Source: Bolinopsis microptera
Taxonomy: Eukaryota; Ctenophora; Tentaculata; Lobata; Bolinopsidae
Assembly (NCBI RefSeq): GCF_026151205.1
Contig: NW_026971790.1
Span: forward strand, 1-58,888
Direction of reading: 5' to 3'
DNA length: 58,888 nt
Shown: positions 42,540-51,344 of the stretch, piece after piece
How positions within the stretch are numbered: the first letter of the stretch is position 1
Layout of the letters: each line of letters starts with the position of its first letter
Notes under the pieces: model-generated
What the model saw: the letters and a program-made list of their open reading frames with translations, nothing else
What the model was told of the DNA's origin: nothing
Databases searched by the model: none
Program-made: the position numbers and the translations under genes

Positions 42540-44245
42540 GTAACTTCTAATTCTTTTAAATCTGTGGCATATATAATTGATGTATCGAAAAGATATTCCC
42601 TTTTTTACCACCTTACCATTCTGATTGATTTTGCACATGACTGACATGTTTTAACTGGAGAAGGGGTTCCCACAGTGGTAGTTTTATAAACCACTTTTAA
42701 TTTATTGACCTATTACACTTAGTGGTAGTTTTATAGACCACATTTAATTTATTAACTTATCATACTTAGTATTTATTTTTGGTGACTGTATCACCCAGTT
42801 TTAACATTTGATAATTGTACAGTTTATTGACGACACATTGACTGAATGTTATTTTATATTCTAATCTATATTCTAGATATTTTATTTATTTTACAACAGA
42901 CGACAACTTCCTGTTTTTTCTTCTATATTAGTTACTCATATCTCTTGTACAGACTTTTACAAGGACATTGACAAATGATACTCACATTAGGCATTCATTA
43001 TTGCATCTAAATTATTTCACTTGCATTAGGCTTAGAAATTTATTCTCTGGTCAACAGATTTCAAATGTTTAATTAATTTGTAGTATGACAGTAAGGTATA
43101 TAAGAAGTTATTTAATTTTGCTTGGGCTATTATATTGACTAGGTATTGAGGTTTAATGATGATACGGAATTTGAATTCTATATAAATTTACACTATGTGG
43201 TTGGGGCATTTTGCATAGTAAATATGGTTACTACTCATATATATCATATTATTTGATTGGTATTCGATTTCTGATTATTTCTTAGGAATATGATTATTAT
43301 ATCTCAATTTGGCTTTAGGTAGGGTGCCCCGCTAAAAGAACTGGATTCTTCCAGGAAGCATCCCGTGCACAGACCTTGGTCTACATATATATTAAATTAT
43401 TAACCATTCATTCTGTATGTGCACGAAAATTTATTTCAATCAATCACTAAATCACATCTCGCAAGTTACTAATTCTTTGCACTATATATGTTACGTCACT
43501 ATAGCATATGTCATTCATATTGTACGTTATAACTTATATAAGATAAAAATAAACATTTTATAATTGTTTCAATGTTCAACACTGCTAAAAAACAAATACC
43601 TACTTGCCCATCGATTAAGCAGTCGCCAAAACAAGGCTCAAAGTTAATTTACCTTCACACCTCGTTTTGGAGACTGAAGGATGTCAATAAATAAATAATG
43701 GATAACTTTAATACTGAATGTGATGGATAATCAGTAATATCAATAAAATCCACAATCACTAATCATGTTTTCGATGGGCAAGCACTCGCAACTGGATGCT
43801 GAAACAAACGGCGCAAGTCTTGCACCGTTCATGCAGCATACGTCGCGAGATATCATGAGCTCCGCTAACTCTGCGATTCTAACGGATGAATTAGGCTACC
43901 CCGACAGAAACACAGGTAACAGGGGGTTGTGGAAGGACACGAACACTGTTCGTTAACTCGTACCCCGGGTACCCCCTATATAGATCTATGTCCCGCCGGA
44001 GAGAGCCCACCACCAGTCATATCGAAAGCAGCTTTTAATTCTGCATTATAAATATCGCGTCGTCATAATAAATAATATACATTACCACTACACACTTGTC
44101 ACTACACACTTTTATGCACAGTACAACTAAAATATTAACAAGAGACAGAAGAGTTTTACATCGGCTCAGCACCGCAAGGACGTTGGCTATACACGTGGTT
44201 CATAAATTAGTTTGATTTGGGTACGGTTCGACCGGGAAAGTGGTC
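42540..44245. other. LINE-A 3' region and flanking sequence with one possible exon
   Basis: A near-duplicate (gtggtagttttata..accac) occurs at about 42679 and 42722. The frame 43765-43915 (MFSMGKHSQLDAETNGASLA.., 51 residues) ends at an ACAG/GTAACA donor and is less AT-rich than its neighbours, so it may be a first exon. No homology is recognised. Otherwise nothing is seen. Confidence 0.3.
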
Positions 44246-44250
44246 GGGGT

Positions 44251-44367
44251 TGTTGTAGCGTGAGCGTAGAAATAAAACAAGCTGTTAACACGTAATCATA
44301 GAGGCTGGGGAAGAACAAATCGTTAATAACAAATTATGATAGCAATCAATGTTCAATATATATAACA
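44251..44367 (-). repeat. Gypsy 3' LTR (117 bp)
   Basis: Plus-strand form starts tgttgtagcgtgagcg and ends atatatataaca, with TG..CA ends. Identical to the other LTR. On the minus strand gccgaagggagat directly precedes it and can serve as the polypurine tract. Confidence 0.92.
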
Positions 44368-44832
44368 ATCTCCCTTCGGCAAGTTATAGCTAGTCGGCCG
44401 ATACAACTAGCTGCGCTCGCGTTTAACACGAGGAGCTAGGCGCGCGCGCAAAATTGAGGTCAGGAGGACTGTCACTTTTTAGCGCTGACTAGCTTAACGT
44501 CGCCGCGCGTTCCATACATCTGGAACAACTTTTGTGACCAAACTGGTCTTTAACTTTAACTGTCAGAAAACAGACATAAAAAATACTTTCTCCCCACAGG
44601 TCGGGACAAAATTAGCACCATTTTGCTTCTTAAACGTTAAAAACTTGTAACTTATATTTCCATAAAATTGGATTAGCCACGTTCTCTGTCGAATTATTAA
44701 AATACATAAGTTAAATCAGGAAATCTGTAAAATTTAAAATAATGAGTGACTCTAAAAATGTGATAAAAACAGCGGTTTGACAAATATTACAACATACGGG
44801 TTTACAATGATTTCAGTTCGTGATTACTCATT

Positions 44833-46513
44833 CTAACTCATGGTTTTCATTTTAGTGATAGCATCACTCTTAGCACTTCTGGTTGGTCTCAAACGCGGTT
44901 CAGGTAAGGGTGCACCACCTGTAGCTGTAGGTTTGGACAACTCAGACACCCGGACTTGCTTGTCGTTGGTTTTCAGGGGGGAAGCAACTTTCGGTTGAGG
45001 ACGCTCAGTCACTTTAGACGGTGAGGTATCCCTGACTGGGGACGCTGGTTTCGCCACAGCCTCAAGTCTGTTGCCGTTCGGAACTCCTAGGTTTAGTGCA
45101 TTCATTCTCCGTCTTTCCCTTGTTTCATGCAGCTTCTGGAACTTAATGTCAGAGCGAGCTATCTCTCTGGTTAACAGCGTTTTTTGCGGACTAGTGATTG
45201 CTTTTCGTTCCATCCTTATAACGGGGGTGTGTCGTGGTTTTATTGCGTCAGCGTGTTTCTTTACAATCCTGTCTCCGTGTTGGACCACGTAATTGTTCGA
45301 ATTATCACCGAGTCTTTTGATTACTCTAGCTTGCTCCCAGTGGCTTTTGTCGTCCATTTTGGCGAAAATGAGCTGATTTTCCCGGAACTCTCGAGTTCTG
45401 GGGTGTTCGTTAATTGCAACTTGCAGTTTCTCAGATTGCAATTCCTGCTCCCTCATCCGATCGGTTGGTTTGATTTGGTGTAGTTTAGATCGCAGAGTTC
45501 TGTTGAACGCTAACACAGCTGGTGTTTGACCAGTAGACGAATGGGGTGTGTTGCGGTAAGTTAGCAGAAAATCGTTCAGATTCTTGCACACGTCCTTACT
45601 GGTTACAGACATCTTTTTCAGGGCGGATTTAAACGACTGAACAAGTCGTTCGCAGATTCCGTTTGATTTGGGAGAATACGTCGGAACAGTCACGTGCTTT
45701 ATACCACAGGATTTCAGATATCCCTCAGTTTCATCCGACACGAACTGTGGTCCGTTATCCGTTACCAGACAGATTGGGATACCTGTACGAGAGAATATGG
45801 ATCTAAAAGCACGTATTGTAGCACTAGATGTTGTATTTGTGTTCATTTGAACAACTTCAGGCCACTTGCTGTAAGAGTCTACTAATAATAGCCACATGCT
45901 GCCCAGGAATGGGCCCGCAAAGTCAGCGTGTACTCTTTGGAAAGGTGCACTGGTTTTAGCCCAGGGGTGGTCAACGACTTTAGTCATGTTCTTACCATAC
46001 TTGGCGCATGTCTCACACGTCCGAGCAGTATCCTCGATTTGTGTGTCAAGATGTGGCCAGTAAACGTAAGATCTGGCCAAGGATTTCATACCTGTTACTC
46101 CAATGTGAGTGGCGTGCAGAATATCCATTACAGTGCTTCTCAGTTTAGCGGGAATCACGACACGGGCTCCCCAAGTTAAACACCCAAGTTCATGGCTCAA
46201 CTCGTCTCTTCTAGTCCAGAAAGCTTTGAGATCACCGTCACATTTCAGATTCTTCGGCCAACCATTCAGAGTGTATTCCAAAACTCTGCTCAGAATCGGG
46301 TCCTTACGAGTGTCGTTCGCCACTAACTCAGCATTGAGTAAAGTCTCGCTCATAGTCAGTGCGAACATATCACCAAACTCGTCTCTCTCCCTCACAGGGT
46401 GTGTTACCGATTTTGGCAGCCTGGATAACATATCAGCGTTAGCATGATCCTTGGTATTACGATATTGAATGTCATACTGGTAATTCATAAGGAATAAAGC
46501 CCACCTAGTTAAG
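44833..46513 (-). CDS. Gypsy pol, second part: end of RNase H and integrase
   Basis: After the TTAA insertion the frame resumes with TRWALFLMNYQYDIQYRNTK and DHANADMLSRLP, the end of RNase H. Then comes the integrase zinc-binding H2C2 domain (HATHIGVTGMKSLARSYVYW, CETCAKYG). The catalytic core has DFAGPF and VDSYSKWPEV with the first Asp, VTDNGPQFVS with the second, and SPKSNGICERLVQSFKSAL with the Glu. A C-terminal basic region follows. All catalytic residues are present and no stop interrupts about 560 codons. The apparent start at 46551 lies in the inserted element and is not real. Confidence 0.88.
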
Positions 46514-48017
46514 GCCAGAGGGGGGGGTAAGGGGTCAAAAAATTCTACCAAAATATTATTTTCTAAATCGATTTAATTTTTGATGACAAAAACATTGCTG
46601 CTATTCACATATTTGTAGCTGATTAACTTTATTTTATAATTGAGGTTAACCGATTTTCACAAAATTGACTATACAACATTGAGGTTAATAAAATTGAGGT
46701 TCAGATTTTATTACACGCCATAATTTTTTGTTATTTCGGTCAGCAAATGTAAACTCTAAATTTTAGGTTCATAATTATCAGAAAAAGTAATATCCAAACG
46801 TGATTAAATGAGGTTAACCTCTTCTTTTAGATATAGCGAGAATAGATCAAATGATAGAGTTATTATTTTCATCGTAAGTTTACGGTATACACATTTCTAA
46901 ATAGATGATGTGTTGATTGACTTTTTTTTTATCTTGAGAAAATGAAAAAAATGAGGTTAACCATCACATTTTGGTACCGTAGGGAATATACATGTGATTC
47001 TTACTTATGTACTGTACCATAATATCGAAGTGAGGTATCTATTGGTATCACAATGCCTACAACTATAATCACGTGACAAAGGTGATTTGAACTGACCATA
47101 TTTTAGTAGAAGATTTTACCCGTAAATGGCTAAAAAATGAGGTTAACCTCTCATTTTTTGAATATCTGACCAGTCAATTACATGTTAACCTCAAAAACTT
47201 AATCGTTATACTGTGCAAATGGTTTACTACATATATAATAACATATTGATAAACCAATCCCAGTGTTATATGGTCTAAAGCGAGGTTAACAACCAAATTT
47301 TAAGCAGTTAGTGTTTACAGGAAGTCTTGGTTAACCTCATTTTTTACAATACAAGGACATTAACTACTGAAAGTGGCTAAAATCATTTAGGGGACGGCCA
47401 GGTCTGATCAAGCAAACGTTATTAAGTGTATAAAAAGTCCTAACTAACGAACTGTGATACATTCCAGTGAATATTCAAAATTTTGAAAACACTAAATTGC
47501 ATCTATCTCAAAACACATTTTTTGACCTTTCGATTCCTTAGTTGAGAAAACCAGCCACCCCCTGATTTTGAGATTTGGTACAGTGGTTCCTTGGACAACT
47601 ATCTAGATATCTGGTGCAGCGATTTTTTTTATTTGACTCAGTTCTCGAATTATGAGGTTAACCAATTAAATTTTTCGAATTTTTGACCTGGTTAACCTCA
47701 TAATTTGAGAACAGAGTCAAATAAAAAAAATCGCTGCACCAGATGTGAGGATAATTGTCCAAGGAACCACTGTACCAAACCTCAAGATCAGGGATTGGCC
47801 GGTTTTCTCAACTAAGGAATCGAAAGGTCAAAAAAGTTACAGCCGTTTAAAGTTCCATTTTAACATGTAATTACAGGTAAACCTCAAAATTGAGCGCGCG
47901 ATATCTCAGAAGCGCAAGGTCAGATTTTGATCCGGTTTTTTTCTTTTTGTTCGTCTCCGGTAGCTATTATCAAATATGCAAAAACTACAAAAGTGCCATT
48001 TACCCCCCCCTCTGGCC
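46514..48017. mobile_element. 1.5 kb nonautonomous TTAA element inserted in Gypsy pol
   Basis: The ends ggccagagggggg and cccccctctggcc are inverted complements, flanked by TTAA at 46510-46513 and 48018-48021. Removing the element and one TTAA joins the two pol frames without loss, so the insertion is clean. Inside are about ten copies, whole or half, of the palindrome GAGGTTAACCTC, and a hairpin with arms of about 140 bases (47515-47655 and 47690-47835). It has no transposase. The TTAA target and terminal G/C runs suggest mobilisation by a piggyBac-type enzyme (inference). Confidence 0.88.
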
Positions 48018-48021
48018 TTAA

Positions 48022-49225
48022 CCTACCGGCAGTCATCTCTGGAATTGGCTTATCGCCAAATATACGAACCAGCGCACGATGATCTGTCACCAAGGTAAAC
48101 TGTCTCATATACAAGTAAATATGTAGGCGCTTTATGGCCCACACTATGGCCAGGGCCTCTTTGTCCACTTGAGCGTAATTCCTCTCGGCCGGTGACAGGG
48201 TCCGGGAGATGAACTCAATGGGGCGCTCATCCCCATTCAGCATAATGTGAGACAACACTGCGCCAATGCCACCGATTGAAGCATCAGTGTCCAGTTTAAG
48301 AGGAAGCTTGGGATTGTAAAAGGTCAATACACGGTTAGAAGCCAGCAGATTTTTCAATATTTTAAACGCTGTCTTTTCGGTATTTGTCCACACCCACTTT
48401 ACATTCTTAGCTCTCAGCCTTTCAATTGGAGCAATCACAGACGACAAGTTGGGCAAATAGCGCCTGTAATAATTCACAGCCCCCAAAAAACTAATTAGTT
48501 CGTCCACATTCCTAGGTTCTGGAGCCATCAGCATACTCTCGACCTTGCTTTTCACGGGTTTGATCCCTTCAGCAGACACCACATGACCCAGATAGACAAC
48601 TTCTTTTTGCATGAAAGAAGTTTTTTCGGTTTTACATTTAAAACCTCGCTGCTCCAACCTACTTATGACATTATTGAGGTTGATCAGATGGTCACTCTCA
48701 TTTCGACCAGAAACTAATATATCGTCAATTCTGCAGCACGTCATAGGCACACCCCACAGAGTGTCATCCATACATGACTGGAATATAGCCGATGCACTGC
48801 TGATGCCATACGGCAAGCGATTCCATTGATACAACCCTTTGTGCGTATTCAGGGTGGTCAAGACACGGTCCTCATTTCTTATCAACAGGTTATTATAAGC
48901 CTTTTTGATGTCAATCTTAGAGAACGTTTGTCCCCCCTGCACAGCATTCAGACATTCCTCCACGGTAGGTAGAGGGTATTGTCGGGTGCTGATACATTTG
49001 TTCGATTTATAATCCCCACAAATGCGCACTGACTGCCCTCCATCCTTCTTCACAGGCACTATGGGTGTCCCCCATGGACTGTCTTCGACTTTGGTTAGAA
49101 TCTTCGCTTCAACCATATCATTTAACTCACTTTCAACCTTGTTTCTCAAGGCATAGGGTAGACTACGGGCTTTCATCATAATAGGTTTGGAGTTGTCCTT
49201 CAGGACCAAACTTGCCTGTACACCC
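48022..49225 (-). CDS. Gypsy pol, first part: reverse transcriptase and RNase H
   Basis: The frame opens next to the gag stop (KGVQASLVLKDNSKPIMMKA, then LPYALRNKVESELNDMVEAK). RT motifs include SPWGTPIVPVKKDGG, RICGDYKSNKCI, YPLPTVEECL, FSKIDIKKAYNNL (first Asp), LPYGISSASAIFQ and IDDILVSGRN. The residue before I-D-D is Arg (CRIDD) where Tyr is usual. RNase H has LDTDASIGGIGAVLS, DKEALAIVWAIKRLH and TDHRALV, with all catalytic acids. It is cut at the TTAA insertion; the residues after that (to a stop at 47920) belong to the insert. It is joined to gag by a +1 shift near 49230. Confidence 0.85.
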
Positions 49226-50959
49226 TTACCTAACTAGTCCTAAACCCGATTTAAACACCTCGCTCTGTTTTAACTGAGCGATACTACGACATTGATCAAC
49301 CCGAGTACAGGTGTTTTCACATTTCCACCTGTTTTTCACGGTCGCACCATCGGTTAGCATGTCACCCTTATCGACACCACTCCCAGAGCAGCTTTCACAG
49401 CTCACTGACACCTGCTGGGATTTGTCTGGGGCTAAATTATGTACTAACTTTGTGCTGAGCAGCTTCTCTAGCCAATTCTGTCCACAGAACTTTACAATCC
49501 ACGGTCTTCCAAACAAACTGGGGAAGTCCTCTGCTACATAGAGCTGCATTCCATGAGCTTTTTCACCGTTCAACTCTACATTAACTACAGCACAGCCGTC
49601 AACTGTTTTGATTTGTCCGTTTGCAACCCGTAATGTTTGCCTGCTGGGTGTAAGTGTTAAATTGGCCAAGCCACAAGATAATAATGTCCGTTTGCTCACA
49701 ACAGACACTGCAGACCCTGAATCGAACTCCATAGACAGAAGTTTACCGTTGATTTCTACTTCTACATACGGTTTGCTTAACTCAATCATATTGACATTCG
49801 GTAACACATTATCAGAAACTAAACTTGAATCAGACTTATCAGTGGTAATAGTGGAATCGGGGTCACAAACAAGATAACTAAAATCAAAGGCATTAAACAC
49901 CTTATCCCTCACATACATATTTGAAGATTTCGAATCAGTTAAATGAGTAAGTTTAGAGAAATCAGCACACAGATAAGAACATGTATTAGCATTACCTTTT
50001 TCAATCTCAACTGAATTACACTCATTGTCATGATCATACTCGGGGTAAAGCTCATTGTCCAAGACATTTTCACAATTCTCATCCATACCGAACTCATAAC
50101 TCTCCGAACTCGACTCTCCTTGTTCAATGTTGTGAACAATGCTGTTTTGCTTGCAATTCTTGGAGATGTGTCCAATACGTTTGCAGATATGACACCGGAC
50201 TTGACAATTTTCACCAATATGTCCACGAAGTCCGCACCGTCTACATTTAAGTCCCTTTTGCATTCCACTTTTCTGCTTTCCACCCGAACCACCTGAACTT
50301 TCCCCCTTCTTCCCATAGAGGTTTTTCATTGTTCTTTTGAATGTTGGTTTCACAAAGTTCACTGATCTCGATGACTCTCCCGGTGATAACGTGCTATTCA
50401 TGAACTGAGCCTCCCTGTTTGCTTGCTCACGGCTTAACGCTTCCTTCACCGCGGTTGCCAGTGTTAAGTCATCCTTCGTTAACAACTCGGAAACAACCTT
50501 TTGATTCCTCAGCCCTGCGAGCAGCTGATCCAATATAGCCTCGTTGTAGTTGGCAAACTCACATTCATTTGCGATTGTTCTTAATCTGGAAACATAGGTC
50601 GCTGTGGTTTCTTCATCCTCTTGTACACAGCTTCTTAGCTTGTATCTTTGAGCAAACTTTGTTGGTGCAGGGGCCAAGTGATCTAAAATGAGTTTCTTAC
50701 ACTCCTCGTAACTGCAGTCTTCCATCTTTTTTACGGTCAGTGACTTCAACAGCTTGTAAATGTTCTCATCTGTCCTTGCAATAAAGCCTGCTAAATTCTT
50801 CTTTATAGCCATGTTTCTAGCCTCACGGTTAGAACCGTCATTAGCTAACTCCGGGACCTCTGCTGCCAGTCCTCCCGCCAATAACTCAAACTCATATCTT
50901 TCAAACCAGCTTTTTTGACAGCATGTGACGGTTAGTGGCTCTTTTGTCCTCGTCGCCAT
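49226..50959 (-). CDS. Gypsy gag with protease
   Basis: Start at 50959 (MATRTKEPLTVTC), one base after the 5' LTR. An upstream in-frame Met at 51028 lies in the LTR and is unlikely. Capsid-like region (WFERYEFELLAG, then LGRxx-type AQRYKLRSCVQEDEETTATY). Two CCHC zinc knuckles: CRRCGLRGHIGENC and CHICKRIGHISKNC. An acidic spacer, then a retropepsin core (MEFDSGSAVSVVSK, with DSG, and SLFGRPWI). The frame ends LGLVR and a stop, with pol continuing in the +1 frame. A programmed shift or a disabling indel are both possible. Confidence 0.85.
   Translation of the reverse strand: MATRTKEPLTVTCCQKSWFERYEFELLAGGLAAEVPELANDGSNREARNMAIKKNLAGFIARTDENIYKLLKSLTVKKMEDCSYEECKKLILDHLAPAPTKFAQRYKLRSCVQEDEETTATYVSRLRTIANECEFANYNEAILDQLLAGLRNQKVVSELLTKDDLTLATAVKEALSREQANREAQFMNSTLSPGESSRSVNFVKPTFKRTMKNLYGKKGESSGGSGGKQKSGMQKGLKCRRCGLRGHIGENCQVRCHICKRIGHISKNCKQNSIVHNIEQGESSSESYEFGMDENCENVLDNELYPEYDHDNECNSVEIEKGNANTCSYLCADFSKLTHLTDSKSSNMYVRDKVFNAFDFSYLVCDPDSTITTDKSDSSLVSDNVLPNVNMIELSKPYVEVEINGKLLSMEFDSGSAVSVVSKRTLLSCGLANLTLTPSRQTLRVANGQIKTVDGCAVVNVELNGEKAHGMQLYVAEDFPSLFGRPWIVKFCGQNWLEKLLSTKLVHNLAPDKSQQVSVSCESCSGSGVDKGDMLTDGATVKNRWKCENTCTRVDQCRSIAQLKQSEVFKSGLGLVR
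50945..50958 (-). promoter_or_regulatory. Candidate tRNA primer-binding site overlapping the gag start
   Basis: On the minus strand TGGCGACGAGGAC begins at the second base of the gag ATG, one or two bases past the LTR end. TGGcgac-type sites in this position are common for Gypsy elements. The matching tRNA was not identified. Confidence 0.55.
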
Positions 50960-50960
50960 T

Positions 50961-51077
50961 TGTTGTAGCGTGAGCGTAGAAATAAAACAAGCTGTTAACA
51001 CGTAATCATAGAGGCTGGGGAAGAACAAATCGTTAATAACAAATTATGATAGCAATCAATGTTCAATATATATAACA
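50961..51077 (-). repeat. Gypsy 5' LTR (117 bp)
   Basis: Identical by eye to the 44251-44367 copy over all 117 bases. It contains TATATATA (about 51066-51073), which on the minus strand lies close to the LTR's start. Confidence 0.92.
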
Positions 51078-51082
51078 GGGGT

Positions 51083-51344
51083 TAGTTCTCATAATGAGTG
51101 ATCACTGTCGTCAGATATATTAGAGCGGGACCTCCCCCAGGTTCCGGACGAAACGCGCACAGTATTTAGAGTATCAGCGCGCAATGCTGTGCGCGTTCAT
51201 TCCCATATTGTTTTATCATTCGGCGATCGCGTTCAACGTGACTGGTGAGGAAGTGCTATGTTGTTTACCTAAATTCAAGCATGGTATCCATAGATAAGAT
51301 TATCAGTCAGTAAGTGGGAATAATAGGCAAGTATCACTTCTCAC
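51083..51344. other. Sequence between Gypsy and LINE-C stop, probable LINE-C 3' UTR
   Basis: No open frame. It is continuous with 44245 once the Gypsy element is set aside, so the LINE-C 3' UTR may extend into the 43.7-44.2 kb region. Confidence 0.4.

Larger units (their letters stand above)
44251..51077 (-). mobile_element. Gypsy-type LTR retrotransposon, young, interrupted in pol
   Basis: The LTRs at 44251-44367 and 50961-51077 are 117 bases each and identical by eye. They are flanked by GGGGT at 44246-44250 and 51078-51082. On the minus strand the order is 5' LTR, gag with protease (50959-49226), RT-RNase H (about 49240-48022), [TTAA element 46514-48017], RNase H end and integrase (46513-44833), purine tract, 3' LTR. 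Protease, RT, RNase H, integrase is the Gypsy/Metaviridae order. The LTRs are very short for this group. Confidence 0.92.
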
